A DNA stretch of 64,000 bases from Janthinobacterium sp. 1_2014MBL_MicDiv (GTDB lineage: Bacteria; Pseudomonadota; Gammaproteobacteria; Burkholderiales; Burkholderiaceae_D), in NCBI RefSeq assembly GCF_001865675.1, contig NZ_CP011319.1:2604001-2668000 (forward strand), given 5' to 3'. Position numbers and translations under genes: made by a program. Position 1 is the first letter of the stretch. Each line of letters starts with the position of its first letter. Under the pieces are notes generated by a model. That model worked only from the letters and a program-made list of their open reading frames with translations, was not told the origin of the DNA and ran no database searches. Shown here in pieces: positions 32,755 to 41,911 of the stretch.

Positions 32755-35118
32755 ATGACTACAGTGCCTCTGCAGCGCACCGCTGCACCCGTCGTTCCTG
32801 CCATTCGTCTTCCTGCCCGCCGGCATAACCTGGTGCTGCGCGCCGCCTTGCTGGGCCTGTTCGCGGCGCCCATGCTGCCTGTGTATGCGCAAACGGCCGC
32901 CATCAATGCGGGCACGGCCGCGCAGGAACCGGCCAAGCTGCCCGTCTTCCCGGAAATCGTCGTCAATGCCAAGCAGGACTACGAGCGCCGCGCGGGCACC
33001 AAGACGGTGATACGCAGCGATGACCTGGAGCGCCGCAATGTGACGGACATGGCCGGTGTCGTGCGCTATCAGCCGCTGATCAGTACGCCAATGGCGGCCT
33101 CGGGCGGCGGCGGCATCTGGGATGGCGCGGGCAACACCGGCTACAACATCCGCGGTCTGGAAGGCAACCGGGTCAGCCTGGAACTCGATGGCATTTCCCT
33201 GCCCGATGCCGCACCGAAGCCGGACAGCAATACCCTCAACGCGTTTGGCATGGGCCGCGACTATTTCGATCCAGAAACTTTCCGCGAAGTGCGCATCGAT
33301 TCCGGCACGACGTCCGTCAGCGGCGCCAATCCCGGCCTGGGCGGCGGCGTGGCCTTCATCACCAAGTCGCCCGAAGATTACCTGGGCGAAGGGGTGGACC
33401 ATTACGTGGCGTATAAGTACGGCCGCGCCACGGTAGACCGCAGCAATGCGCACACTTTGACCGGCGCCGCCAAGATCGGCGCCAATCTGCAAGGCCTGGC
33501 CGTGTACGTGCACCGCGACGGCGAGCAGCTTGACAGCCGCGGCAGCGCCCCCATCAACCCCGATGACTGGCATTCGAACGCCTTGCTGTCCAAGCTGGTG
33601 TGGGCCTTGCCGGGCGAACAAAAGCTGGACTTGACGGTCGACATGTTCGAACGCAAGAACAAGCGCGATCTCAACAATAAGGTCAGCGCCATGTATCCGG
33701 ACGGCGTGCAGCAGGATTCCACCACCAGGCGTACCCGCGTCAGCCTGGGCCACGATCTGGTATTGAAGGATTTCGCCCTGTTCGACCGCCTGACCTCGAA
33801 AGTCTATCTGCAGAACGCGAAGATCGAGGACAAGAGCAAGGGACGCTATACCTACCAAGGCAACTTCCAGCGCGCCATCGATACCAGCTTCAAGAATGAC
33901 AGCATCGGCCTGACCTCGGAAGCGTTCAAGCAGCTCAATGCGGACAACGCGTTGCTGTACGGCGTGCAGCTGGAGCAGGCCAAATCGCGCCGCCCCTGGA
34001 TGGAAGACCGCACCGTCATCGCCACGGGCGCGCACCAGATCACGCGCAAGAACCGCATGGCCGACATGGACGCCACCAAGCTGGCCCTGTACGTGCGTGA
34101 CGACCTCAGTTTCGACCTGGGCGGCAAGAAAGCCGTGCTGACGCCGGGCCTGCGTGCCGACTACCGCAAGCTGGAGCCGAAGAACCTGCAAAACTACCTG
34201 ATCGGCGTACCGGGCGCAGCCAAGGAAGTGCGCAAGGAGAGCGACACTTACTTCACGCCGAGCCTGAGCCTGTCCGTGGAAGTGCTGCCGCAAATGAGTG
34301 CCTATGCCACGTTCACGCGCGGCACGCGCCTGCCGACGGCGGTCGAACGCACGGGCACCTATGATTCCATCAGTTATACGGGCACGGGTAATGGCTATGC
34401 CGTGCTGGGCAATCCGAATCTGGGCAAGGAAACCAGCAAGGCGTATGAACTGGGGCTGAAAGGCGACGTGACCAGGGGCTTGAGCATGCACGCTTCCGTC
34501 TACCAGACGGAATACAAGAACATGATCGAGTACGTGGCGCAAGACCTGGATCCGGTGAATTACCCGACCCTCACCTGGGGCTTGTACCGTCCGGAAAACA
34601 TCGGCAATGCGCGCACCTGGGGCGCCGAGCTGAGCCTGCGCGCGGAGCTGGGCGCCTGGTCGCCAGCCATGCAGGGCTACCGCGTCGACCTGGCCACGGG
34701 CGTGGCCAAGGGCCGCTCCTTCAATACCCTGACGGGCGAGAGCGGCGGCCTGGCCTCGGTGGCGCCGGCCAAGACGGCGCTGACCTTCGGCTATGACCAT
34801 GCCAACAAATTGTTCGGCCTGGAACTGACGGCGCTGCACGCCGGCGAGAAACAGGCGCCGAACGACTTGCTGATGGGCACGACCGCGCCGCGCTACAAGG
34901 TGCCGTCGTACACCATCTTCGACCTGTCGACCTACTGGAACGTGCACAAGAACGCCAAGATCATCGTCGGCGTGTACAACTTGACGGATCGCAAGTACTG
35001 GGATTACGCCGCTGCGCGCAGCCTGTCCGCCGGCACCACGGCGGCCAGCCGCACCGAGATCGAGCGCTACGCCAAGCCTGGCCGCAACGTCGCCGCCAGC
35101 CTCAGCATCAACTATTGA
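32755..35118 (+). CDS. TonB-dependent haem receptor (HmuR/PhuR-like)
   Basis: A 787-residue outer-membrane receptor. After a signal segment (about residues 25-46, ending PVYAQ) comes the plug (VFPEIVVNAKQDYERRAGT, DLERRNVTDMAGVVRYQPL, GYNIRGLEGNRVSLELDGI), then a barrel that ends in an aromatic residue (VAASLSINY). The overall plan matches the TonB-dependent haemoglobin/transferrin receptor group. Two facts point to haem import: the Fur-like box upstream and the HemS-like gene just downstream. No haem ABC transporter, TonB or ExbBD genes lie in the window, so those parts must be elsewhere. Confidence 0.85.
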   Translation: MTTVPLQRTAAPVVPAIRLPARRHNLVLRAALLGLFAAPMLPVYAQTAAINAGTAAQEPAKLPVFPEIVVNAKQDYERRAGTKTVIRSDDLERRNVTDMAGVVRYQPLISTPMAASGGGGIWDGAGNTGYNIRGLEGNRVSLELDGISLPDAAPKPDSNTLNAFGMGRDYFDPETFREVRIDSGTTSVSGANPGLGGGVAFITKSPEDYLGEGVDHYVAYKYGRATVDRSNAHTLTGAAKIGANLQGLAVYVHRDGEQLDSRGSAPINPDDWHSNALLSKLVWALPGEQKLDLTVDMFERKNKRDLNNKVSAMYPDGVQQDSTTRRTRVSLGHDLVLKDFALFDRLTSKVYLQNAKIEDKSKGRYTYQGNFQRAIDTSFKNDSIGLTSEAFKQLNADNALLYGVQLEQAKSRRPWMEDRTVIATGAHQITRKNRMADMDATKLALYVRDDLSFDLGGKKAVLTPGLRADYRKLEPKNLQNYLIGVPGAAKEVRKESDTYFTPSLSLSVEVLPQMSAYATFTRGTRLPTAVERTGTYDSISYTGTGNGYAVLGNPNLGKETSKAYELGLKGDVTRGLSMHASVYQTEYKNMIEYVAQDLDPVNYPTLTWGLYRPENIGNARTWGAELSLRAELGAWSPAMQGYRVDLATGVAKGRSFNTLTGESGGLASVAPAKTALTFGYDHANKLFGLELTALHAGEKQAPNDLLMGTTAPRYKVPSYTIFDLSTYWNVHKNAKIIVGVYNLTDRKYWDYAAARSLSAGTTAASRTEIERYAKPGRNVAASLSINY

Positions 35119-35130
35119 TTTTTTACCGGG

Positions 35131-35155
35131 GAGGGGCGGCTGCCCCTCTTTTTTT
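35131..35155 (+). terminator. Intrinsic terminator between haem receptor and HemS-like gene
   Basis: GAGGGGC (35131-35137), loop GGCT, GCCCCTC (35142-35148), then seven T. It follows the receptor stop by 12 bases and would reduce transcription into the HemS-like gene, either as an attenuator or because the next gene has its own promoter. Confidence 0.88.
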
Positions 35156-35180
35156 CCATGTTTGATTGAATGGTCTCTCT

Positions 35181-36338
35181 ATGAAGTTATCCAAACTCGT
35201 TCTATCCCTGCTAGGCAGCCTGCTGATTGCAAACGCATATGCGGCCCCAGCCACTTTGGCGGAACGCTGGTCCACCTTGCGCACGGAGCAGCCCAAGCTG
35301 CAGATCCGCGACGCGGCGCGCGCGCTCGGTGTATCGGAAGCGCAATTGCTGGCAACCAACATCGGCAATGGCGTCACGCGCCTGCAGGCCGACGGCAACC
35401 AGCCGCGCGAAATCATGCGCGCCGCGCTGGACCTGGGCGTGGTGCAGGCGATCACGCGCAATGAAAATGGCGTGATCGAAACGACGGGCACGGCCAGCAA
35501 GTTCAAGCAGGCTGGCGACAAGTCGGAACAGGCCGACGCCAAGCAGGATCCGGAACAGGAAGCGCGCCAGCGCAATATCGCGGGCGGCTACCTGGGCGGC
35601 CAGATCGACCTGCGTTTCCACTTTGAAAACTGGAAATACGCATTCGCCGTGGTCCAGCCCGGCCGTGACGGCAAGCCGACGCGCAGCCTGCAATTCTTCG
35701 ACGCCAACGGCACGGCCGTGCACAAGATTTATCTGCGTAACGAACCGGGCGTGGCCGTCTACGACAAGCTGGTGGCTACGTTCCGCATGCCGGAGCAAAG
35801 TGCCGAACTGAACGTGCTGGCCGTGGCGCCGAAAGCGGCGGAAAAGCCGGACGCCGAGATCGACGTCAAGGAATTCCAGCTGGCGTGGAAAGACATGACG
35901 GACGTGCACCAGTTTGCGCAAATCATGCGCGAATTCCACCTGACGCGCGAACAGGCGCTGCGCCTGGCGCCGGCTGGCGTGGTCGAACGCGTGACGCCGG
36001 AAGCGCTGCGCACCCTGCTGGAAAACGCGGCCAGGAACAAGGTCGCCATCATGGTGTTTCTGGGCAATGAGGGCTTGACGCAGATCTACAGCGGCAAGAT
36101 CGAAAAAACCATGGCCGCCGGCGGCTTCTTCAACGTGCTGGACCCGGACTTCAACCTGCACATCCGCGACACGGCCTTGCGCAGCGGCTGGGTCGTCAAG
36201 CGCGGCGGCGTCACTTCCGTCGAGTTCTTCGACAAGGAAGGCACGCAAGTGGTGTCCTTCTTCGGCGTGCGCGAGCGCGGCAAACCGCAGCCGCAAGCGT
36301 GGGTGGACCTGGCCGATTCCCTGCCAAAAGCCAAGTAA
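35181..36338 (+). CDS. HemS/ChuS-like haem-handling protein with signal peptide
   Basis: A 385-residue protein with the duplicated HemS fold. The first repeat has LAERWSTLRTEQPKLQIRDA, ARALGVSEAQLLA and GVTRL; the second has VHQFAQIMREFHLTREQAL, IMVFLGNEGLTQIYSGKIE, FNVLDPDFNLHIRD and VEFFDKEGTQVVSFFG. Known family members bind or degrade haem in the cytoplasm. Here the ATG at 35181 opens a clear signal peptide (KLVLSLLGSLLIANAYA), which predicts a periplasmic protein. An acidic linker with QDPEQEARQ separates the repeats' start. The conserved His in VHQFAQ is a candidate haem ligand. It probably receives haem from the receptor encoded just upstream. Confidence 0.85.
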   Translation: MKLSKLVLSLLGSLLIANAYAAPATLAERWSTLRTEQPKLQIRDAARALGVSEAQLLATNIGNGVTRLQADGNQPREIMRAALDLGVVQAITRNENGVIETTGTASKFKQAGDKSEQADAKQDPEQEARQRNIAGGYLGGQIDLRFHFENWKYAFAVVQPGRDGKPTRSLQFFDANGTAVHKIYLRNEPGVAVYDKLVATFRMPEQSAELNVLAVAPKAAEKPDAEIDVKEFQLAWKDMTDVHQFAQIMREFHLTREQALRLAPAGVVERVTPEALRTLLENAARNKVAIMVFLGNEGLTQIYSGKIEKTMAAGGFFNVLDPDFNLHIRDTALRSGWVVKRGGVTSVEFFDKEGTQVVSFFGVRERGKPQPQAWVDLADSLPKAK

Positions 36339-36490
36339 GTTGCAGCACCGTTGCCGCCCGGCGTACCGGTGCGGCAACACTTCAGCTGGGTGCCGCGTGC
36401 CGGTCTCATGTCTGAAGCACAATAGTGGTATGCTGATTGCAAGGCCGCAGCGATCGTGCCTGCGTGCTGGTTCCTGGAAGAGAGGCAATC

Positions 36491-37408
36491 ATGGCAACCA
36501 TCATGGCGAACGGCCTCAACATAGCTTATGAATGCCACGGCGATCCGGCCGACCCGTGCGTCTTGCTGGTGATGGGCCTGGGCATGCAATTGATCGCCTG
36601 GCCATCGGACTTCGTCGAAGGCATCGTCGAGCAAGGCTTTCGCGTCTTGCGTTTCGACAACCGCGACAGCGGCCTGTCGAGCAAGATGGCGCTGGCCGGC
36701 AAGCCGTATCTACCGCTGGCCTACGTGAAAAACCTCGTCGGCTGGCCCCTGAAAAGCTCCTACACCCTCAACGACATGGCGGACGATGCGCTGGGCCTGC
36801 TGTCGGCCCTGCGCATTGCCCAGGCGCACGTGATCGGCGTGTCGATGGGCGGCATGATCGCGCAGGTGATGGCGGCGCGCGCGCCGCAACAGGTGCTGAG
36901 TCTGACTTCCATCATGTCGAGCAGCGGCCGGCGCGGCTTGCCCGGCCCCACGCGGGCGGCCCGCAATGCTTTATTGCAACGTCCGAAACGCAATGCCAGC
37001 CGCGCCGAGCTGATGGCGCACATGGCCGCCACCGTGCGCGTCATCGGCAGCCCCGCCTATCCCGTCTCGGAAAAACTGCTGTACCAGCGCATCGAGGCGG
37101 CGCTGGAGCGGGGCAGCTGTCCGGAAGGCGTGGCGCGGCAAATGGTGGCGATTGCCGCCTCGGGCGAGCGCACGGCCTTGTTGCCCAGCATCACATGTCC
37201 GGCGCTGGTGATCCATGGCGCGGCCGACCCGCTGATTCCCGTCGCCTGCGGCATCGATACGGCGGCGCTGATTCCGGACGCGCGCCTGGAAGTGATCGAA
37301 GGCATGGGACACGACATGCCGCCGCAGCTGATCGAGCGCCTGCTCGCCTTGATCGATGTGCATCTGCAAGGTAAGATGGCGCCCCAGATGCGCTCCCAGC
37401 CAGCCTAG
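36491..37408 (+). CDS. Alpha/beta hydrolase
   Basis: A 305-residue soluble hydrolase. The nucleophile elbow GVSMGG carries the catalytic Ser; HGAADPLIP carries the Asp and EGMGHDMPP the His, and LLVMGLGMQL forms the oxyanion-hole strand. The layout is that of the aclacinomycin methylesterase/haloperoxidase-like group; the substrate is not predictable. AGAGG lies 7 bases upstream of the ATG at 36491, and the earlier in-frame ATG at 36437 lacks conserved sequence. LdcA starts 32 bases after its stop. Confidence 0.85.
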   Translation: MATIMANGLNIAYECHGDPADPCVLLVMGLGMQLIAWPSDFVEGIVEQGFRVLRFDNRDSGLSSKMALAGKPYLPLAYVKNLVGWPLKSSYTLNDMADDALGLLSALRIAQAHVIGVSMGGMIAQVMAARAPQQVLSLTSIMSSSGRRGLPGPTRAARNALLQRPKRNASRAELMAHMAATVRVIGSPAYPVSEKLLYQRIEAALERGSCPEGVARQMVAIAASGERTALLPSITCPALVIHGAADPLIPVACGIDTAALIPDARLEVIEGMGHDMPPQLIERLLALIDVHLQGKMAPQMRSQPA

Positions 37409-37440
37409 GCGCGCCCACCATTTGACTAGCCGGGCATATT

Positions 37441-38358
37441 TTGAAGACACCTGAGATTGGCATCGCCATCGTCGCGCCGGGCGGGTATGCGCCCGACGAG
37501 GCGGCCCTGGCGCGCGGCATCGCCCGCTTGCAGGCGCAAGGCGCCACCGTCCACAATTATTACGATCCACAACATAAGTTCCAGCGCTTCGGCGGCACGG
37601 ATGCGGGCCGCCTGGCACAGCTCAACGCGGCCGCCAGCGACCCGGCCGTGCAGGTGGTGCTCGCCTTGCGCGGCAGCTACGGCATCAGCCGCATCCTGCC
37701 CGAGATCGATTTCCAGGCCATGGCCGATAGCGGCAAGCTGTTTGTCGGCTACAGCGATTTCACGGCCTTTCACATGGGCTTGATGGCAAAGACGGGCCGC
37801 GCCAGCTTTGCCGGGCCCATGGTCTGCGACGATTTTACGCGCGACGAGTCCGAGCAATTTACGCTGAATCAACTGTGGTCATGCCTGGCCGGCCCCACGC
37901 ACACGGTGACGGGCACGGCAGCGGGCAATCCGCAGGTCGAATTGCAGGGCCAGCTATGGGGCGGCAACCTGGCCATGCTGGTGCACTTGCTGGGCACGCC
38001 GTATTTCCCCCAGGTCGATGGCGGCATTTTGTTCCTGGAAGACGTCAACGAACACCCGTACCGGGTCGAGCGCATGCTGCTGCAACTGCTGCACGCGGGC
38101 GTACTCCAGCGCCAGCAAGCCGTGCTGCTCGGCGATTTTTCCGCGTATAAACTCAGCCCCATGGATAACGGCTACGATTTCGACGCCATGCTGGCCTATG
38201 TGCGCCAGCGCTTGCCCGTGCCCGTGCTGACGGGACTCGAGTTCGGCCACATCCGCCGCCGGGTCACCTTGCCGTTCGGCGGCCAGGCACGGCTGCGCTC
38301 GGACGAGGCCGGCTTTACCCTGCAGGTGGGCGATTACCCCACCCTGGCGCGGCCCTGA
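37441..38358 (+). CDS. ldcA: Muramoyltetrapeptide L,D-carboxypeptidase (S66) LdcA
   Basis: A 305-residue cytoplasmic enzyme of peptidoglycan recycling that removes the terminal D-Ala from released tetrapeptides. The S66 triad is visible: Ser in LALRGSYGISR, Glu in LFLEDVNEHPYR and His in EFGHIRRR. The start is TTG at 37441, since no ATG or GTG in frame keeps the first strand (IGIAIVAPGGY). The DUF418 gene begins six bases after its stop, suggesting co-transcription. Confidence 0.9.
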   Translation: MKTPEIGIAIVAPGGYAPDEAALARGIARLQAQGATVHNYYDPQHKFQRFGGTDAGRLAQLNAAASDPAVQVVLALRGSYGISRILPEIDFQAMADSGKLFVGYSDFTAFHMGLMAKTGRASFAGPMVCDDFTRDESEQFTLNQLWSCLAGPTHTVTGTAAGNPQVELQGQLWGGNLAMLVHLLGTPYFPQVDGGILFLEDVNEHPYRVERMLLQLLHAGVLQRQQAVLLGDFSAYKLSPMDNGYDFDAMLAYVRQRLPVPVLTGLEFGHIRRRVTLPFGGQARLRSDEAGFTLQVGDYPTLARP

Positions 38359-38363
38359 ACGCC

Positions 38364-39545
38364 GTGCCCGCCAGACACGGACGCTTGCCGCAACTCGACG
38401 TGCTGCGCGGCATCGCCGTGTTCGGCATCCTGCTGGTCAATATCTGGGGCTTTGCCTGGGGCACCATTTCCCTGCGCTACGGCACCTTGCCGGCGCAGCC
38501 GCCCGTGCTCGACCAGCTCGTCATTTTCGGCGTGGCGGCGCTGGCGCAATTCAAGTTCTATCCCATCTTCGCCTTCCTGTTCGGCGCCGGCTTTGCCCTG
38601 CAGACGCGCTCGCTGAAGCGCCAGCTGGGCAGCTGGGAAGAGGCGCAGGCCGCCTACAGGCGTCGGCTGCGCTGGCTGCTTGCGTTGGGCCTGCTGCATG
38701 GTTTTTGCGTGTGGAGCGGCGACGTGCTGACCTCGTATGCCGTTGCCGGCATGCTGATCCTGCCGCTGGCGTCCGCCAGGCTGAGTCGCGTTCGCAACCG
38801 CGCCTGGCTGGTGGCGGGCGGTTTCCTGCTGTTCATGTGTTTATTGATTCCCGTGGGCCAGCAGGGCGGCGCTCCGGACACGGCGCACGATCTGCAAAGT
38901 TTTGCCGCCCGGTACGCCATCTATACGCAAGGCGGCGCGTGGGCCGTGGCAAAGTTGCGCGCCAACGACTACCTGACGTCCTTGCTGTACGCCATCGTCA
39001 TGCTGCCGCACATCGTCGTGCTGTTCTTGCTGGGCATCGTCTCCGTGCGTTTGGGCTGGCTGACGCAGCCGCAGCGCCACGGGCGCCTGTGGCGCTGGGT
39101 CTGCGGCGTGGGGCTGGGCGTGGGACTGCCGTTCAATTTGCTGGCGGCGTTTGCCATCACGTGGCAAGTGGTCGATCCGTATCAACAAGTGTTCGACGCG
39201 GCCTTGTTCGAGGCGGGCCTGTTCGCGGGCGGCCCCGTGCTTGCCGCAGGCTATGTGGCGGCCTTGATGCTGGCCGGCCCCTTCCTGCTGCGCTGGCTCG
39301 CTTCCTGGCTGGCGCCCGTGGGCCGCATGGCGCTGAGCAACTACCTGTTGCAATCCTTGCTGGGAAGCTGGCTGCTGCAGGGGCCGGGCCTGGGCTGGGG
39401 CGCGCGTTTGCGCCCGGCCGAGATGCTGGGGCTGGCGATACTGATGATGGCGGGGCAGGTGCTCTTCAGCCGCTATTGGCTGCGCCACTTCCGCCAGGGT
39501 CCGTTTGAAGCGCTGTGGCGCCGCCTGGCGCGGTTGCCCGGCTGA
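38364..39545 (+). CDS. DUF418 domain (YeiB family) membrane protein
   Basis: A 393-residue protein with about nine membrane segments. The N-terminus reads LPQLDVLRGIAVFGILLVNI, the common start of this family and of acyltransferase-3-like proteins, followed by KFYPIFAFLFGAGFALQ. The C-terminal half is the DUF418 domain (PVGRMALSNYLLQSLLGSWL). It starts at GTG 38364. Family members are thought to be inner-membrane transporters or transferases of unknown substrate. It is coupled closely to ldcA, and the SRAP gene converges on its 3' end. Confidence 0.85.
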   Translation: MPARHGRLPQLDVLRGIAVFGILLVNIWGFAWGTISLRYGTLPAQPPVLDQLVIFGVAALAQFKFYPIFAFLFGAGFALQTRSLKRQLGSWEEAQAAYRRRLRWLLALGLLHGFCVWSGDVLTSYAVAGMLILPLASARLSRVRNRAWLVAGGFLLFMCLLIPVGQQGGAPDTAHDLQSFAARYAIYTQGGAWAVAKLRANDYLTSLLYAIVMLPHIVVLFLLGIVSVRLGWLTQPQRHGRLWRWVCGVGLGVGLPFNLLAAFAITWQVVDPYQQVFDAALFEAGLFAGGPVLAAGYVAALMLAGPFLLRWLASWLAPVGRMALSNYLLQSLLGSWLLQGPGLGWGARLRPAEMLGLAILMMAGQVLFSRYWLRHFRQGPFEALWRRLARLPG

Positions 39546-39561
39546 TCTGGCGTAATCCGCT

Positions 39562-40278
39562 CTAATCCGCACTCCAGTCGAATGAGGATTGGCCGGGCGG
39601 CGCGGGCGGCGGCTTGGCCTTGGCGGACGGCACCAGCGGATTGTCGACGGCATGCCATGCGAACAGGTCCACGTCGAGCATGCAGCTGCGCGCCAGGTGC
39701 AGCGCGGCCTCGGGCGTCAATGCGGGGTCGAGCCAGCGCCGCGCGTCTTCCAGGCTGACGGCGACGGGGCGGCGGTCGTGGATATCGACCATGCCGCCCA
39801 TGCTGTCGGCCGTCACCAGCACGAAGCCCGCTTCCTCGCGGCTGTGTTTCCAGGGACCGAACTGGGCCAGCACCAGCAGGAACAGGCGCGCGCGGTCGCG
39901 GCGGTGGATATGCCACGGCTGCTTGCCGCCTTTTTCGCCGGTCCACTCATACCAGCCATCCACGCAGACGATGCCGCGTCCCGCGCGCAGCAGCGGCTTC
40001 CAGTAGGCGCCGGCCAGTTTTTCCAGCCGGGCGTTGATGGCGATGGGAATTTTCTTCTTGCCGGGCGCCGGCGTGGCCTGCGCCGCCCAGGCGGGGCGGT
40101 AGCCCCAGAAGACGTCGCCGACGCGGCGCACGCCATCCTCGATATGCAGCACGGGGCGGTAGCTACCCGGAGAGACGTTCAGGTGCGGCTCGGCCTCGCT
40201 GTCGAAGACCGCGTCGGTCCAGCCGAAAGACGACGCCAGCACGCGCGCCGTGTCATTTTGATCGAATCGTCCACACAT
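39562..40278 (-). CDS. yedK: SRAP/HMCES family abasic-site-protecting protein
   Basis: A 238-residue protein. Cys2 (MCGRF), which becomes the N-terminus after Met removal, forms the thiazolidine crosslink to abasic sites in single-stranded DNA. Also visible are the active-site Asn in INARLEKL, Glu in VDGWYEWTGE and His in DIHDRRPVAV. The family shields abasic sites at stalled forks. The start at 40278 is fixed by the need for Cys at position 2; upstream in-frame starts would destroy it. The C-terminal Pro-rich tail (KPPPAPPGQ) is not conserved. Confidence 0.92.
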   Translation of the reverse strand: MCGRFDQNDTARVLASSFGWTDAVFDSEAEPHLNVSPGSYRPVLHIEDGVRRVGDVFWGYRPAWAAQATPAPGKKKIPIAINARLEKLAGAYWKPLLRAGRGIVCVDGWYEWTGEKGGKQPWHIHRRDRARLFLLVLAQFGPWKHSREEAGFVLVTADSMGGMVDIHDRRPVAVSLEDARRWLDPALTPEAALHLARSCMLDVDLFAWHAVDNPLVPSAKAKPPPAPPGQSSFDWSAD

Positions 40279-40419
40279 GGCGAAATCATACCTGAATGCC
40301 TGGCCGCGCGACGGCTGGCGCACGCATCGTGCGGGTGTGGGCCAACGTACAGACCGTGCGCGGCGACCGGCGCACACTGGCTGCAGTCAGATCCCTGACG
40401 CTCATGCATCGGAGGAAAT

Positions 40420-40644
40420 ATGTCTTTTGAGAATCCCACCATCCACAAAGGTTTCACCATCAGCGCCACGGCCAGCCAGCGCCGCGATGGCCGCTGGGTC
40501 GGTTCCTTCATCAGCCAGAACCACGCGTGCGGCGCCTATGCAGACACCTGCGATTATGACGATTGCAGCAACGAGAAGGACGCGCAGCAAGTGGCCCTGT
40601 CGGTCGGCTGGCGCCTGGCCGACGGCACGCCGGCTTCCCGCTAG
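40420..40644 (+). CDS. Small hypothetical protein (HKGFTISATA type)
   Basis: A 74-residue soluble protein with GGAGGAAAT directly before its ATG. A beta-hairpin pattern (IHKGFTISATASQRRDGRWV then GSFIS) is followed by a Cys/Asp-rich loop (CDYDDCSNE). The pattern xxG[FY]...RDGR[WY]xG is shared with the protein at 41032-41337, so the two may be distant paralogues. Function unknown. Confidence 0.65.
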   Translation: MSFENPTIHKGFTISATASQRRDGRWVGSFISQNHACGAYADTCDYDDCSNEKDAQQVALSVGWRLADGTPASR

Positions 40645-40680
40645 GGTATGCAGTGGCGCAAGCTTGCAGGCGCCGCGCCT

Positions 40681-40926
40681 TCAGCCTTTGCGCCGCAATG
40701 CCAACAGCACGCCCGCCAGCGGGAACAGCAGGACGGTGCCCAGGCGCACGGCCGCCAGCGAGGCGATTTCCACGCCCAGCACATGCGGCAAGGCCAGCAG
40801 CAATAGCGGCGCCGGCACCGCAATGGCGAAGAAGAACAGATACCACGAGTGGCCGTTCCTCTTTGCCAGCAAGGCGATCAGCGCGCAGCCGATCAGGAAG
40901 ACCAGCGGCAGATTTACATTTTCCAT
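40681..40926 (-). CDS. Small three-span membrane protein
   Basis: An 81-residue, almost entirely hydrophobic protein: spans at about 5-20 (LPLVFLIGCALIALLA), 28-48 and 58-76, ending in basic LRRKG. The ATG at 40926 precedes the first span; the frame extends upstream with polar, non-conserved sequence. It has no recognised domain and no obvious partner. Confidence 0.6.
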   Translation of the reverse strand: MENVNLPLVFLIGCALIALLAKRNGHSWYLFFFAIAVPAPLLLLALPHVLGVEIASLAAVRLGTVLLFPLAGVLLALRRKG

Positions 40927-41031
40927 TATTTGGCATCTCATCGAGTGGGGTAGGCGCCGCGTCTGCGCGGCGCGCGTGATTATACGCGTCCCCATGCCGT
41001 ATGGCGCCTGGCAACTTCGCCCGGCAACTTG

Positions 41032-41337
41032 CTAGTTGCCGACCAGGTCAGGCGGCTGCGGCGCCTGCTTGCCGCTGGCGGGCGCGTCCGCCGGCAGCAG
41101 CGCCTTGATGGCGTCGTTGTAGATGAGTTCCTGCGCATACGCGGACGCCTCGATCAGGGCCGCATGCACGGATTTGAAGCTGCTGGCCGTCTCGATGAGC
41201 ACCGGCTTGGCGTACACCTGCTGCGTATCGCCGCGCTTGCTGACCAGTATCATGCCCCGGTAGCGCCCATCCTTCTCCAGCGCCCCCGTCACATGAAATT
41301 CATAGCCCCTGATCTGGTGTTTTTGTTGTTGCTCCAT
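41032..41337 (-). CDS. Small hypothetical protein (IRGYEFHVTG type)
   Basis: A 101-residue soluble protein starting at the ATG at 41337 with GGAGG eight bases upstream. It has a beta-hairpin (IRGYEFHVTGALEKDGRYRG) and a central helix (KSVHAALIEASAYAQELIY), with a Pro-rich tail. The hairpin motif resembles that of the protein at 40420-40644. Function unknown. Confidence 0.65.
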   Translation of the reverse strand: MEQQQKHQIRGYEFHVTGALEKDGRYRGMILVSKRGDTQQVYAKPVLIETASSFKSVHAALIEASAYAQELIYNDAIKALLPADAPASGKQAPQPPDLVGN

Positions 41338-41574
41338 GTTTCCCGCCTCCAGCACCGATTGTCACGGCATTGGACCATCCATTCGATAGGAACAGCAGAG
41401 TGTTTGATGTGTATCAATGCTTGAAATTTTTACCACGATACAAGGAACGTCACGCCGCCAGGCAGAATCGCAGCGAGCGGCAGGGACCTATGGCCGAGTG
41501 GTGCAACCGTACCCTGCTACGGTGCGCCTCGCCAGCCGCAAGGCGCCCCGCGCAGTGGCTTGCGGCAAGCGTCA

Positions 41575-41781
41575 TCAGCCAGCGCGGATGGCGCGGATCT
41601 GCTGGGCTGTTTCTTCTATCTCGCGATACGCTTCCTGGATATAGCCATCGATAGGATGCCCGTCCATCCATTCGAAATAGGCGCGTTCGTCATGCTTGAT
41701 GGAAAAGGGGACATGGTGGTCGCGGATCGATTCGGCCGTTTCGCGCACCAGCGAGGCAAACAGCAGCTCCAGAGTTTCCAT
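41575..41781 (-). CDS. Small hypothetical protein
   Basis: A 68-residue soluble helical protein (METLELLFASLVRETAESIR, then YIQEAYREIEETAQQIRAI). The ATG at 41781 has AGGTGA a few bases upstream; a GTG at 41790 is an alternative. It is not recognised as a family. It stands alone between a 237-base gap and the mntP gene. Confidence 0.5.
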   Translation of the reverse strand: METLELLFASLVRETAESIRDHHVPFSIKHDERAYFEWMDGHPIDGYIQEAYREIEETAQQIRAIRAG

Positions 41782-41911
41782 GATGGTCACCTAGCGAGAC
41801 ATAGAGCATTCAATGTAGCACACCGCCAGCCAGGGCGCGCACCGCCGCCGTGCGCGCCCGCGCCCGACATGCCGCCCGCGGCTATCATGATGCGAGGCGG
41901 CTGGCCGGCCT

